The notes: a model not told the origin generated them from the letters alone. Positions 18,224-27,553 are shown, numbered from the stretch's first letter. The stretch is DNA of 64,000 nt from Actinokineospora baliensis (GCF_016907695.1 NZ_JAFBCK010000001.1:558001-622000), one strand, 5' to 3'. A program made the numbers and translations.

Positions 18224-18853
18224 TTGAGCGCTCAGTACCCGCCCGCTTCCCCAGCCAGGGTCGTCGTCCTGGTCTCCGGGTCCGGCACCCTGCTGCAGGC
18301 CCTGCTCGACGCGGCCGCGTCGCCGGACTACCCGGCCGAGGTGGTGGCCGTCGGCGCCGACCGGACCGGGATCGAGGGCCTGGCCAGGGCCGAACGCGCG
18401 GGGGTGCCGACCTTCTCGGTGCGCCTGCGCGACCACGCCGACCGCGCGGCCTGGGACGCGGCGCTGACCGAGGCGGTCGCGGCGCACCGGCCGGACCTGG
18501 TGGTCTCGGCCGGGTTCATGAAGATCGTCGGCGCCGGGTTCGTGGCCCGCTTCGGCGGCCGGACGATCAACACGCACCCCGCGCTGCTGCCCGCCTTCCC
18601 CGGCGCGCACCCGGTGCGCGACGCCCTCGAGCACGGCGTCCTGGTCACCGGGGCCACCGTGCACCTGGTCGACTCGGGCGTGGACTCCGGGCCGATCCTG
18701 GGCCAGGCGCCGGTGCTGGTCGAGCCGGGCGACGACGAGGCGGGGCTGCACGAGCGCGTCAAGGTGGTGGAGCGGCGGCTGCTGGTGGACGTGGTCGCCG
18801 GGATGGCCGCCGAGGGCTACACCGTGGACGGACGAAAGGTGAGCATCCCGTGA
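18224..18853 (+). CDS. purN: Phosphoribosylglycinamide formyltransferase
   Basis: 209 residues. Transfers a formyl group from 10-formyltetrahydrofolate to GAR in step 3 of purine synthesis. The N-terminal phosphate loop is [13 protein letters not shown], the substrate/folate segment is SAGFMKIVG, the catalytic histidine sits in [16 protein letters not shown] and the conserved aspartate in [12 protein letters not shown]. The usual Asn of SGxGTN is Leu, as in the mycobacterial enzyme. Start is TTG behind AGGGAG. Its stop overlaps the purH start (GTGA), so the two are translationally coupled. Confidence 0.96.
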   Translation: MSAQYPPASPARVVVLVSGSGTLLQALLDAAASPDYPAEVVAVGADRTGIEGLARAERAGVPTFSVRLRDHADRAAWDAALTEAVAAHRPDLVVSAGFMKIVGAGFVARFGGRTINTHPALLPAFPGAHPVRDALEHGVLVTGATVHLVDSGVDSGPILGQAPVLVEPGDDEAGLHERVKVVERRLLVDVVAGMAAEGYTVDGRKVSIP

Positions 18854-20427
18854 GCGTTACCGAGGCGGCCCAGCGGCGGCGGATCCGCCGCGCGCTGATC
18901 GGCGTGTCGGACAAGAGCGGCCTGCTGGAGCTGGCGACCGGCCTGCACGCGGCCGGGGTGGAGATCGTGTCCACCGGCGGCACCGCGAAGACCATCGCCG
19001 ACGCCGGGGTCCCGGTGACGCCGGTGGAGGAGGTGACCGGGTTCCCCGAGTCGCTGGGCGGCCGGGTCAAGACGCTGCACCCGAGGGTGCACGCCGGGCT
19101 GCTGGCCGACATGCGCGACCCGGCGCACGTGGCGCAGCTCGACCAGCTGGAGATCGCCCCGTTCGACCTGCTGGTGGTGAACCTGTACCCGTTCGTCAAG
19201 ACGGTGTCCTCGGGTGCCTCGCCGGAGGAGTGCGTCGAGCAGATCGATATCGGCGGTCCGGCGATGGTGCGCGCGGCGGCGAAGAACCACGCCAGCGTGG
19301 CCGTTGTCGTCGACCCCGCGAGGTACTCGTGGCTGTTGGAGCAGGTCGCGGCTGGCGGCTTCACCTTGGCCGACAGGCAGTCCTTGGCCGCTGCGGCCTA
19401 TAGGCACACCGCGTCCTACGACGTCGCTGTGGCGTCGTGGATCGGCAACGTCCTCGCCCCCGATGACGAGGGGTCGGGCTTCCCGGGCTGGGTCGGCGCC
19501 ACCTGGGAGCGGAAGAACGTCTTGCGCTACGGCGAGAACCCGCACCAGAGCGCGGCTCTATACGTGCAAGGGGACGGGTCGTCCGGGCTGGCCACTGCGA
19601 CCCAGCTGCACGGCAAAGACATGTCGTACAACAACTACGTCGACGCGGACGCCGCTTGGCGGGCCGCGCACGACCACGCGTCGGCGTGCGTGGCGATCAT
19701 CAAACACGCCAACCCGTGCGGTATCGCGGTGTCCGACGTGGACATCGCGCAGGCGCACCGCAACGCGCACGCCTGCGACCCGACCAGCGCGTTCGGCGGC
19801 GTGATCGCGGCCAACCGCGAGGTCAGCGTGGCCATGGCCGAGCAGGTGGCGGAGATCTTCACCGAGGTCGTCGTCGCCCCCGCCTACGCCGACGGCGCGG
19901 TGGAGGTGCTGACCCGCAAGAAGAACATCCGGATCCTGCTCGCCGAGCCGCCGCGCCGGTCGGGTGCCGAGCTGCGGCCGGTGTCGGGCGGGCTGCTCCT
20001 GCAGACCATCGACACCCTCGACGCCGAGGGCGACGACCCGGCCAAGTGGACGCTGGCGACCGGTGCGGCGGTGGACGACGCCACCCTCGCCGACCTGGCC
20101 TTCGCCTGGCGGGCCTGCCGCGCGGTGAAGTCGAACGCGATCCTGATCGCCAAGGACGGCGCCACCGTCGGCGCGGGCATGGGGCAGGTCAACCGGGTGG
20201 ACGCCGCTCGGCTCGCGGTGTCGCGCGCCGGGGACCGCACGGTCGGCGCGGTCGCCGCGTCGGACGCGTTCTTCCCGTTCCCGGACGGTCTTGAGGTCCT
20301 CGTGGCGGCCGGGGTGCGCGCGATCGTGCAGCCCGGTGGTTCGGTTCGCGACGCCGAGGTCATCGCGGCCGCCGAGGCAGCCGGGGTGTCGCTGTACCTG
20401 ACCGGTACCCGGCACTTCGCGCACTGA
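18850..20427 (+). CDS. purH: Bifunctional AICAR formyltransferase / IMP cyclohydrolase
   Basis: 525 residues, full length. Performs the last two steps of IMP synthesis. The N-terminal IMP cyclohydrolase domain (about 1-200) begins [17 protein letters not shown] and includes [19 protein letters not shown] and [12 protein letters not shown]; the AICAR formyltransferase domain carries the KHANPCGIA motif and ends with [11 protein letters not shown]. The GTG start lies inside the purN stop. A convergent terminator follows. Confidence 0.97.
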   Translation: MSVTEAAQRRRIRRALIGVSDKSGLLELATGLHAAGVEIVSTGGTAKTIADAGVPVTPVEEVTGFPESLGGRVKTLHPRVHAGLLADMRDPAHVAQLDQLEIAPFDLLVVNLYPFVKTVSSGASPEECVEQIDIGGPAMVRAAAKNHASVAVVVDPARYSWLLEQVAAGGFTLADRQSLAAAAYRHTASYDVAVASWIGNVLAPDDEGSGFPGWVGATWERKNVLRYGENPHQSAALYVQGDGSSGLATATQLHGKDMSYNNYVDADAAWRAAHDHASACVAIIKHANPCGIAVSDVDIAQAHRNAHACDPTSAFGGVIAANREVSVAMAEQVAEIFTEVVVAPAYADGAVEVLTRKKNIRILLAEPPRRSGAELRPVSGGLLLQTIDTLDAEGDDPAKWTLATGAAVDDATLADLAFAWRACRAVKSNAILIAKDGATVGAGMGQVNRVDAARLAVSRAGDRTVGAVAASDAFFPFPDGLEVLVAAGVRAIVQPGGSVRDAEVIAAAEAAGVSLYLTGTRHFAH

Positions 20428-20431
20428 CGTG

Positions 20432-20458
20432 GTGGGGGCGAGGGTTCCTCGCCCCCAC
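20432..20458. terminator. Bidirectional terminator between purH and the thioesterase
   Basis: GTGGGGGCGAGG pairs with CCTCGCCCCCAC (12 bp, 3-base loop) and is followed by TTT in the purH direction. It serves both convergent genes. Confidence 0.8.
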
Positions 20459-20460
20459 TT

Positions 20461-21210
20461 TCAGCCTTCGAGGATGCGGCGGGTCTGCCTGCCGGTGGCG
20501 ACGAGGTCGCCGTTGCGGTCCCACACCTCGCTGCCGTCAACGCACCAGCCCGCGTTCGCGTGCTCGGTGTGGATGCGCGCGAAGGCCCACTCACCCGCGT
20601 TGAAGGTGTGCGCCGCCTCGGTGAAGTGCACGGCCAGTTCCACGGTGGGGATGGGTACCGGGGTAGTGCGCGTCGCATAGAGGGCTGGCGCCAGCACGTC
20701 CAACAACACCGTTGCCGCCGACTCTGGCCGCGCGGGCGGATTGATCAGGCGGACCCAAGAGGTCAGGACTGGGCTATCACCGCCGCTTAGCGGAACGCCG
20801 CCTACAGGCCGGAACTCGATGTGCTGCGCGAAGGGCACCAACCCCGGCGGCAGCGTGAACGGCTCCAGGTCCTCGACATCAGGGATGCCTTGAAGGGCCA
20901 GGGCTGGGCTCTTAGGGCCGCTATCCCCGCCGCCGAAGGTTCCGGTGGCGAGCAAGGCAAGCTTGTCCCCCGCCTCTAGGCGCGCGGTGACGGTGGAGCT
21001 GCTGCGGCCCGCCTTGATCAGGTCGGCCGATACGCGCACCTCGTCGGACCGGACGGCGGCGAGGAAGGACGCGTGCAGCGCCCGCGCCGGGAGTCCCGGG
21101 ACGCGCCTACCGGCGTGTTCGAGGGCGATGCCCGCCAGCAGGCCGCCGTGGGCCCCGGTCCACGAGCGCCAACTCTCGTCCACGCGCTCGACGTCGACCA
21201 GCGCGGTCAT
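20461..21210 (-). CDS. Acyl-CoA thioesterase-like protein (double hotdog)
   Basis: 249 residues from ATG 21210 (MTALVDVERVDESWRSWTGA). The protein shows the two-hotdog layout of TesB-like/thioesterase-family proteins: GGLLAGIALEHAGRRVPGLP in the first half and a C-terminal hotdog with IPTVELAVHFTEAAH, EWAFARIHTEHANAGWCVDG and WDRNGDLVATGRQTRRI. The last block (DRNGxLVAxGxQ) is the typical end of this family. Likely hydrolyses acyl-CoA esters; substrate chain unknown. It is divergent from the SOS mutasome operon. Confidence 0.85.
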   Translation of the reverse strand: MTALVDVERVDESWRSWTGAHGGLLAGIALEHAGRRVPGLPARALHASFLAAVRSDEVRVSADLIKAGRSSSTVTARLEAGDKLALLATGTFGGGDSGPKSPALALQGIPDVEDLEPFTLPPGLVPFAQHIEFRPVGGVPLSGGDSPVLTSWVRLINPPARPESAATVLLDVLAPALYATRTTPVPIPTVELAVHFTEAAHTFNAGEWAFARIHTEHANAGWCVDGSEVWDRNGDLVATGRQTRRILEG

Positions 21211-21311
21211 CGCTACCCCCAGCTCAGTGGTTTTGTGCAACTGACCATAGTCCGAGGTGGCGGCCGGTGCGCGGAGATCTGCGTCATGCCGGGAGTCCTG
21301 TGTGCACGGGT

Positions 21312-21339
21312 TTGACAGGCCGCCGGTCTGGGGTATTCT
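21312..21339 (+). promoter_or_regulatory. Consensus promoter of the imuA'-imuB operon
   Basis: TTGACA (21312-21317), 16 bases, TATTCT (21334-21339): near-consensus for a housekeeping sigma factor. The LexA box starts 7 bases downstream and so covers the transcription start. Confidence 0.7.
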
Positions 21340-21346
21340 TCCGATG

Positions 21347-21362
21347 TCGAACACACGTTCGA
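21347..21362. promoter_or_regulatory. LexA box 1
   Basis: TCGAACACACGTTCGA matches the actinobacterial SOS box TCGAAC-N4-GTTCGA at every fixed position. It overlaps the expected transcription start of the mutasome operon, so LexA bound here should block it. Confidence 0.9.
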
Positions 21363-21589
21363 ATCCGGGCGGTCGGAGTCGAGGCCAACCACCCGGAACC
21401 GCCGTCTCCCCACGGTGAAGCGCGCGCGACTTGAGCGGCGCTCGTGCCGATCTGTGGAGGTAACCGCGGTGTGGTCGCTATCCGCTCCCGACGCGGGGAA
21501 GTACCCGGGAGCGGGTAGCGGCCACTTTTTACTGTCACCCCCGGTAGGCGTGCCCGTGGCGCGCCCACCCCGTCTCGCGGCGGCTGAGC

Positions 21590-22255
21590 ATGTCGGCGCA
21601 TCCGAGCCCACACCCCCTTCGCGTCGAACCGGGCACCCTCGCCGGTCCGCGCGTCCTTCCCGTCCACCCCGAACTGGCCGACCTCTTCCCCTGGGGTGGC
21701 CTCCGGCGTGGCGGCACAGTCTCGGTACAGGGGTCTTCCGGGCTCTTGCTCGCCCTGCTCGCCGAAGCCAGCTCGCAGGGGGCCTGGACAGCCGTGGTCG
21801 GCATGCCGGACCTCGGGGTGCTGGCCGCCGCCGAGATGGGCATGGCCGTCGAGCGGACCGCACTGGTCCCCCGCCCCGGCGGCGAGCTCGCCGCCGTCGT
21901 CGCGGCGCTGCTGGACGGCTTCGACCTGGTGGCCGTGGCCGCCAACCGGATCGGCGACCCGTTGGCCCGCAAGCTGTCGGCGCGCGCCCGCAACCGGGGC
22001 GCGGCACTGGTCGCGGTCGGTTCGTGGCCGGGCGCCGAGGTGGAGCTGAGCGTGGCGCGCGGCCGCTGGTCCGGCCTGGGGGTCGGCCACGGCCACCTCA
22101 GCAGCCACCGGGTCGAGGTGCGGGCCAGGGGCCGGGGCGCGGCCGCCCGACCTCGGCGAACGACGTTCACCCTGCGGGGTGGAACACCCTTGACGCCACC
22201 CCCGTTCGAACATATGTTCGACACCACCAACCCTGCTGTCAGGAGAGAACCGTGA
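21590..22255 (+). CDS. ImuA'-type SOS mutagenesis protein
   Basis: 221 residues. It occupies the position of the RecA-like ImuA' subunit, which recruits or assembles the ImuB/DnaE2 translesion mutasome in actinobacteria. A RecA-like beginning is visible (LFPWGGLRRGGTVSVQGSSGLLLALL, quoted in part), but the Walker A lysine-threonine is replaced, so ATP use is doubtful, as in other ImuA' proteins. The only usable start after the upstream stop is ATG 21590. Its last codons (FEHMFDTT) contain the second LexA box, and its stop overlaps the imuB start. Confidence 0.85.
   Translation: MSAHPSPHPLRVEPGTLAGPRVLPVHPELADLFPWGGLRRGGTVSVQGSSGLLLALLAEASSQGAWTAVVGMPDLGVLAAAEMGMAVERTALVPRPGGELAAVVAALLDGFDLVAVAANRIGDPLARKLSARARNRGAALVAVGSWPGAEVELSVARGRWSGLGVGHGHLSSHRVEVRARGRGAAARPRRTTFTLRGGTPLTPPPFEHMFDTTNPAVRREP
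22206..22221. promoter_or_regulatory. LexA box 2, inside the imuA' coding sequence
   Basis: TCGAACATATGTTCGA is a perfect SOS box 31 bases before the imuB start and in frame within the last codons of imuA'. It implies an internal SOS promoter for imuB. Confidence 0.88.
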
Positions 22256-23793
22256 CCCGCCTGCTCGTGCTCTGGTGCCCGGACTGGCCGGTCGTCGCCG
22301 CGGGTATGGCGGCCGGGCTGGCGGTCGACGCGCCCGCGGTGGTGGTCTCGGCGAACGAGGTGGTCACCGCGAACGCCCAGGCCCGCCGGGAGGGCGTCCG
22401 GCCGGGCCTGCGCCGCCGGGAGGCGCAGGGCCGGTGCCCGGACATCGCCGTGCTGCAGGCCGACGCCGACCGCGACGCGCGGCTGTTCGAGCCGGTGGCC
22501 GCCGCGGTGGAGGAGTTGGCGGTGGGGGTGGAGGTGGTCGCCCCCGGGGTGGTCGCCGTCCCCGCCAGAGGTCCGTCCGGCTACTTCGGGTCGGAGGAGG
22601 CCGCCGCCGAGCGCCTGATCGACCAGGTGGCGATCCGCACCGGCGCCGAGGCCCAGGTGGGCGTGGCCGACGGCCTGTTCGCCGCCACCCTGGCCGCCCA
22701 CCGCGGCCTGGTCGTGCCACCGGGCGGGAGCGCGGCTTTCCTCGCCCCGCTGGACATCCGCGAACTACCGGACCGCCCGGACCTGGTGGACCTCTTGCGC
22801 CGCCTGGGGATCCTCACCCTCGGCGCCTTCGCCGCCCTCCCGCACGCGGACGTCACCTCCCGCTTCGGCGCCGACGCGGGCCACGCCCACCGCCTGTCGA
22901 GCGGCCTGGAACAACGCCCGCCCTCCCGCCGTCGCCCCCCGGTAGACCTGTCCGTCGCGCACACCCCAGATCCCCCGATCGACCGGGTCGACGCCGCCGC
23001 CTTCGCAGCCAGAACCCTCGGCGACCGGCTGCACAGCCTCTTGGCGTCCCACGGCCTCGCCTGCACCCGCCTGGCCATCCACGCCGTCACCGCCAACGGT
23101 GAAGAACTGGTTCGCCTATGGCGCTGCGCAGACCCTCTTACCCCGTCCGGCATCTCCGACCGGGTCCGCTGGCAGCTGGACGGCTGGCTTCGCGGCTCAG
23201 ACCGCCCCTCAGCCGGAATCACCCTGCTACGCCTAGAACCCGAAGAGACCGTAGACGGCCACGCCCTACAACTGGAACTGTGGCAAGGCGGCGAACAAAC
23301 CACCCGAGCCGCCAGAGCCATGGTCCACGTCCAAGGCCTCTTAGGACAAGAAGGCGTCCTCACCCCAACCCTCAGCGGCGGCCGGGGCCCCGCGGAACAG
23401 GTCACGCTAACTCCCTGGGGAGACGAACAACGCCCCGAAACCCCACCAGACCTCCCCTGGCCCGGCCGATTACCCCCACCCGCCCCGGCGACGATCCCCA
23501 CCCAACGCGTCCCCGCGACGGTGTTCGACCGCGACGGCGCAGAAGTGGGCGTGACCGGCCGCTTCACCCTGACCGGCCAACCAGACGAGGTGGCGGTCGG
23601 CGGGACGTCCCGGCGGGTGATCGCGTGGGCTGGACCGTGGCCTGCCGACGAGCGGTGGTGGGAGAAGGACAACGGGCGCCGCCGGGCGCGGTTGCAAGTC
23701 CTGCTGGCGGAGCGGTCCGAAGTGGAGAACCAGGACGCGCTGCTGCTGGTGCGGGAGAACGAGAAGTGGTCCGTGGAAGGGGTGTACGACTGA
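22252..23793 (+). CDS. imuB: ImuB, catalytically inactive Y-family polymerase homologue
   Basis: 513 residues. ImuB is the hub of the SOS mutasome: it binds the sliding clamp, ImuA' and DnaE2, and lacks polymerase activity. The N-terminus reads LLVLWCPDWPVVAAG, where active Y-family polymerases have Asp-Asp; later acidic catalytic residues are also not evident. The helix-hairpin-helix segment LLRRLGILTLGAFAALP and little-finger region follow. HALQLELWQGG (about residue 340) resembles the clamp-binding QLxLW motif of mycobacterial ImuB. GTG start with AGGAGA upstream; the stop overlaps the next small frame (TGATG). Confidence 0.93.
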   Translation: MTRLLVLWCPDWPVVAAGMAAGLAVDAPAVVVSANEVVTANAQARREGVRPGLRRREAQGRCPDIAVLQADADRDARLFEPVAAAVEELAVGVEVVAPGVVAVPARGPSGYFGSEEAAAERLIDQVAIRTGAEAQVGVADGLFAATLAAHRGLVVPPGGSAAFLAPLDIRELPDRPDLVDLLRRLGILTLGAFAALPHADVTSRFGADAGHAHRLSSGLEQRPPSRRRPPVDLSVAHTPDPPIDRVDAAAFAARTLGDRLHSLLASHGLACTRLAIHAVTANGEELVRLWRCADPLTPSGISDRVRWQLDGWLRGSDRPSAGITLLRLEPEETVDGHALQLELWQGGEQTTRAARAMVHVQGLLGQEGVLTPTLSGGRGPAEQVTLTPWGDEQRPETPPDLPWPGRLPPPAPATIPTQRVPATVFDRDGAEVGVTGRFTLTGQPDEVAVGGTSRRVIAWAGPWPADERWWEKDNGRRRARLQVLLAERSEVENQDALLLVRENEKWSVEGVYD

Positions 23794-23900
23794 TGTCGCC
23801 GGGTGATCCGATCCTGGACGAGTGGCTGGATCTCTTCGATCTGGCGGAGTTGATACCGGAGCAGCGGCGGTCGCCGGAGGATCCGGTGGTGGAGGGGTAG
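23793..23900 (+). CDS. Candidate 35-residue protein coupled to imuB
   Basis: ATG overlaps the imuB stop (TGATG). The product is MSPGDPILDEWLDLFDLAEL followed by IPEQRRSPEDPVVEG: an acidic, probably amphipathic helix with WLDLF, which resembles the core of clamp-binding motifs (QL[S/D]LF), then a basic-acidic end. The tight coupling argues for translation. It is too short to assign with certainty, and a chance frame cannot be excluded. Confidence 0.38.
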   Translation: MSPGDPILDEWLDLFDLAELIPEQRRSPEDPVVEG

Positions 23901-24259
23901 CGGCGGCATCGGCTCGCCTGCGGCATTGCACTGGATCCCTGGGTGGTCCGGTGTGCTCGATGGGGCGAACTTGTTTTGCGCGGGGCCCCTGCACCAGCCG
24001 TGGCAGGACCGCACAAGCCGGGGCCGAAAAGCATGGCCCTGCAGCGAGGCAAGGCTACGACTGCCGCCACCCCACACAAAACAAGTCCGCCCCATCGAGC
24101 AGTTGGGTGGGCGGCTTCCGAGTGTCCAGTGGCCGGGCTGGCGGGGCTGGCTCGGTGGGTTGGGTTTGGGTGGGCTGACTCGGTGGGCTGGTTTGGCACG
24201 CCAGCTTCCGGGGAGCGGTGGTCAACCAGGTGGGCTGGCTCGGAGGGTGGGTTGGGGAA
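23901..24259. other. Intergenic region between imuB and dnaE2 with palindromic copy B
   Basis: 359 bp. Shoulder sequence 23905-23938, palindromic element 23954-24101, downstream shoulder CTTCCGAGTGTCCAGTGG (24115-24132), then a G-rich tract with repeated GGGTGGGCTG/GGCTCGGTGGG words. No LexA box (no TTCGAA or GAACN4GTTC) is present, so dnaE2 has no SOS operator of its own here. Confidence 0.7.
23954..24101 (+). repeat. 148-bp palindromic repeat, copy B
   Basis: Starts TGCTCGATGGGGCGAACTTG and ends CAAGTCCGCCCCATCGAGCA, inverted ends of about 31 bases. The middle reads GCCGTGGCAGGACCGCACAA, then GGGGCCGAAAAGCATGGCCC, then TGCAGCGAGGCAAGGCTACG. It is very close to copy C over the whole 148 bases and close to copy A read in reverse. 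Confidence 0.88.
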
Positions 24260-27200
24260 ATGGGGTGGAGCAACCCGCCGGTGCGGTGGTCGGAGTTGGA
24301 GCGGATCCTGTCGGGGCGGGCGGCCGCTGTGGGGGATGGTGGGGACAGTCCGGCGTGGACGCACCATCGGGAGAGGTATGTTTCGCCTTCGGGGGCCCGG
24401 GTGGTCGCCGATCAGGGGGATGGGGATGGGCGGGTTCCGTACGCGGAGCTGCACTGCCACAGCAACTTCAGCTTCCTCGACGGGGCCAGTCATCCGGAGG
24501 AGTTGGCTGAGGCGGCTTCGTTGTTGGGGCTCGACGCCGTTGCGATCACTGATCATGACGGGATGTACGGGGTGGTCAGGTTCGCGGAGGCGGCCAAGGA
24601 GGTCGGGGTTCGGACTGTCTTCGGCACCGAGCTCAGTCTGGGGTTGACTGCGCCGCAGAACGGGGTGGCTGATCCTGAGGGGGAGCACCTCCTCTTACTG
24701 GCTGCCGGGCAAGAGGGGTATCACCGGTTGTGCCGGGTTCTCACCTCTGGGCATCTTGAGGGCAAGGAGAAGGGGAAGCCTCTATACAACTTGCAGGAGG
24801 TGTTCGAAGAGACGCGGGAGCACTGTGTGGTGCTGACTGGGTGCCGCAAGGGGGCGGTTCGCAAGGCTTTGGCTGAGGGTGGGCCTGCCGCCGGGTTTGA
24901 GCAGTTGAGGTTGTTGACGGTCTCTTACGGTAAGGACCGCGTGTTTGTGGAGCTGGTCGACCACGGGTACCCGGAGGACTCCAAGCGCAACGACCTGCTG
25001 AACAAGATGGCAGCCGAGTTGGGGCTGCCGACCGTGGCCACCAATGCTGTGCACTACGCGAATCCGAGTCGAGGCCGGTTGGCGGCGGCTATGGCGGCGG
25101 TGCGAGCGCGGCGGAGTCTGGACGAACTAGAGGGGTGGTTGCCGCCCGCAGCTGTGGCGCATCTTCGTAGTGGGAAGGAGATGGCGGAGCGGTTCGAGCG
25201 GTACCCGGGGGCGGTGCAGCGGGCCGCGGTGCTGGGGGTCGCCCTGTCGTTCGACCTGGAGGTGGTGGCGCCGGAGTTGCCGCCGTTCACCGTGCCCGAT
25301 GGGCACACCGAGGCGAGCTACCTGCGTGAGCTGGTCCGGGAGGGGGCGGCGACGAGGTACGGGGCGGGCGCGGACAAGGCGCACGCGCAGATCGAGCACG
25401 AGCTGACCGTGATCGAGGAACTCGGCTTCCCCGGGTACTTCCTGATCGTCTGGGACATCGTGCGGTTCTGCAAGGACAACGGGATCTACTGCCAGGGCCG
25501 GGGTTCGGCGGCGAACTCGGCGGTCTGCTACGCGCTGGGCATCACCAACGTCGACGCGGTGCGGTGGGAGCTGCTGTTCGAGCGGTTCCTGGCCCCGGCG
25601 CGGGACGGGCCGCCGGACATCGACCTGGACATCGAGTCGGACCGGCGGGAGGAGGCCATCCAGTACGTCTACACCAAGCACGGCAGGCGGCACGCGGCGC
25701 AGGTGGCGAACGTGATCACCTACCGGGCCAAGTCGACCGTGCGGGACATGGCGCGGGCGCTGGGGTACTCGCCGGGGCAGCAGGACGCGTGGAGCAAGCA
25801 GATCGACCGGTGGGGGCCGCTGACCAGCACCGTCGGCGACAACCACCTCGACGTGCCGGTCGCGGTGCTCGAGCTGGCCGGGCAACTGGAGGACTTCCCA
25901 CGGCACCTGGGCATCCACTCCGGCGGCATGGTCATCTGCGACCGGCCGGTCAGCGAGGTGTGCCCGGTGGAGCCCGCGCGGATGGCCGACCGGACCGTGC
26001 TGCAGTGGGACAAGGACGACTGCGCCGCCGTCGGGCTGGTGAAGTTCGACCTGCTCGGGCTCGGGATGCTCTCCGCGCTGCGGTACATGGTGGAACTGGT
26101 GGCCGAGCACCACAGCGCGGCCGTCGAACTCGGCGAGCTCAACCTGGCCGACGCCGGGGTGTACGACATGCTGTGCGCGGCCGATTCGGTGGGTGTGTTC
26201 CAAGTGGAGAGTCGGGCGCAGATGGCGACGTTGCCCCGGTTGCAGCCGCGCGAGTTCTACGACCTGGTGGTGGAGGTCGCGCTGATCCGGCCGGGGCCGA
26301 TCCAGGGCGGGTCGGTGCACCCGTACATCCGGCGCAAGAACGGCACCGAGAAGATCACCTACGACCACCCGCTGCTGGAGAAGGCCCTGCACAAGACCAA
26401 GGGCGTCCCGCTGTTCCAGGAACAGCTCATGCAGATGGCGGTCGACATCGCCGACTTCACCCCCGCCGAGGCCGACGAGCTGCGCCGGGCCATGGGCGCC
26501 AAGCGCTCTACCCGGCGCATGGAGCGGCTGCGGGAGCGCTTCTACGCGGGTGCGGCCACGCACGGGATCGACGAGGAACTGGCGGGCCGCATCTACGCGA
26601 AGCTGCTGGCGTTCGCGAACTTCGGTTTCCCGGAGAGCCACGCTCTTAGCTTCGCGTACCTGGTCTTCGCGAGCGCGTGGTTCAAGCTCTATTACCCGGA
26701 AGCCTTCTGCGCGGCGCTCTTGCGCGCCCAGCCCATGGGCTTCTATTCACCGCAGTCCCTAGTAGCCGACGCCCGCCGCCACGGCGTAACCGTTCTAGGG
26801 CCAGACATCAACGCCAGCCTCTCTTACCCCACCCTCGAACCAGCAGGCGAACGCCCCGCCATCCGTCTTGGCCTAAGCACGATCCGCAACATCGGCGAGA
26901 AACTGGCCACCCGCATCATCGCCGCCCGCGGCGAAACCCCCTTCGCGGACATGACCGACCTCGCCCGCCGAGTCGAACTGACCCGCCCCCAGATAGAGGC
27001 CCTGGCCACCGCGGGTGCTTTCGGCAGCTTCACCCCACACCGGCGAGAAGCCCTGTGGACCGCGGGAGCCGTTGTCTCCGAAGGCAAAGGCCACCTCCCC
27101 GGCACGGTCGTCGGCGCCACCGCCCCCACCCTCCCCGGCATGGACACCCTCGACCAGGCCATAGCCGACGTCTGGGCCACCGGCATCTCCCCGGACAGCT

Positions 27201-27553
27201 TCCCCACCCAGTTCATCCGCCCCTACCTCAACCGGATCGGCGCCCTCCCGGTGTCCGGCCTGTCCTCGGTGGAGAACGGAACCCGAATCCTCCTCGGCGG
27301 CGCGGTGACCCACCGGCAACGCCCCCAGACCGCGGGCGGGGTGACCTTCATGAACATCGAAGACGAGACGGGGATGGTGAACGTGGTGTGCTCCCCGGGC
27401 CTGTGGGTGCGCTACCGCCGGATCGCCCGGACCAGCGCGGCGCTGTTGATCCGCGGGATGGTGGAGAAGTCCGAGGGCGTGATCAGCCTCTATGCCGACC
27501 ACATGCAGACCCTGCACATGCGCATAGAGGCCAAATCCCGCGACTTCAGATGA
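24260..27553 (+). CDS. dnaE2: Error-prone DNA polymerase III alpha subunit homologue
   Basis: 1,097 residues from ATG 24260 (MGWSNPPVRWSELERIL, the usual start of actinobacterial DnaE2). C-family polymerase that performs SOS translesion synthesis with ImuA' and ImuB. The PHP domain starts YAELHCHSNFSFLDGASHPE; the palm carries GRGSAANSAVCYALGIT and PDIDLDIESDRREE (catalytic Asp residues); later RPGPIQGGSVHPYIRRKNG and FGFPESHALSFAYLVFASAW; an OB fold follows near the C-terminus (FMNIEDETGMVNVV). Its stop overlaps the convergent phosphatase stop by 8 bases. Codon choice shifts visibly near 25,200 and again near 26,650. Confidence 0.96.
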   Translation: MGWSNPPVRWSELERILSGRAAAVGDGGDSPAWTHHRERYVSPSGARVVADQGDGDGRVPYAELHCHSNFSFLDGASHPEELAEAASLLGLDAVAITDHDGMYGVVRFAEAAKEVGVRTVFGTELSLGLTAPQNGVADPEGEHLLLLAAGQEGYHRLCRVLTSGHLEGKEKGKPLYNLQEVFEETREHCVVLTGCRKGAVRKALAEGGPAAGFEQLRLLTVSYGKDRVFVELVDHGYPEDSKRNDLLNKMAAELGLPTVATNAVHYANPSRGRLAAAMAAVRARRSLDELEGWLPPAAVAHLRSGKEMAERFERYPGAVQRAAVLGVALSFDLEVVAPELPPFTVPDGHTEASYLRELVREGAATRYGAGADKAHAQIEHELTVIEELGFPGYFLIVWDIVRFCKDNGIYCQGRGSAANSAVCYALGITNVDAVRWELLFERFLAPARDGPPDIDLDIESDRREEAIQYVYTKHGRRHAAQVANVITYRAKSTVRDMARALGYSPGQQDAWSKQIDRWGPLTSTVGDNHLDVPVAVLELAGQLEDFPRHLGIHSGGMVICDRPVSEVCPVEPARMADRTVLQWDKDDCAAVGLVKFDLLGLGMLSALRYMVELVAEHHSAAVELGELNLADAGVYDMLCAADSVGVFQVESRAQMATLPRLQPREFYDLVVEVALIRPGPIQGGSVHPYIRRKNGTEKITYDHPLLEKALHKTKGVPLFQEQLMQMAVDIADFTPAEADELRRAMGAKRSTRRMERLRERFYAGAATHGIDEELAGRIYAKLLAFANFGFPESHALSFAYLVFASAWFKLYYPEAFCAALLRAQPMGFYSPQSLVADARRHGVTVLGPDINASLSYPTLEPAGERPAIRLGLSTIRNIGEKLATRIIAARGETPFADMTDLARRVELTRPQIEALATAGAFGSFTPHRREALWTAGAVVSEGKGHLPGTVVGATAPTLPGMDTLDQAIADVWATGISPDSFPTQFIRPYLNRIGALPVSGLSSVENGTRILLGGAVTHRQRPQTAGGVTFMNIEDETGMVNVVCSPGLWVRYRRIARTSAALLIRGMVEKSEGVISLYADHMQTLHMRIEAKSRDFR

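Larger units (their letters stand above)
21211..21589. other. Intergenic region with the mutasome SOS promoter
   Basis: 379 bp. Carries the SOS promoter and LexA box at 21312-21362. From 21363 to 21589 I see no gene: the imuA' frame is closed by TAG at 21545-21547, and no other start lies between that stop and the ATG at 21590, so a 5' untranslated leader of about 220 bases is implied. Confidence 0.65.
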
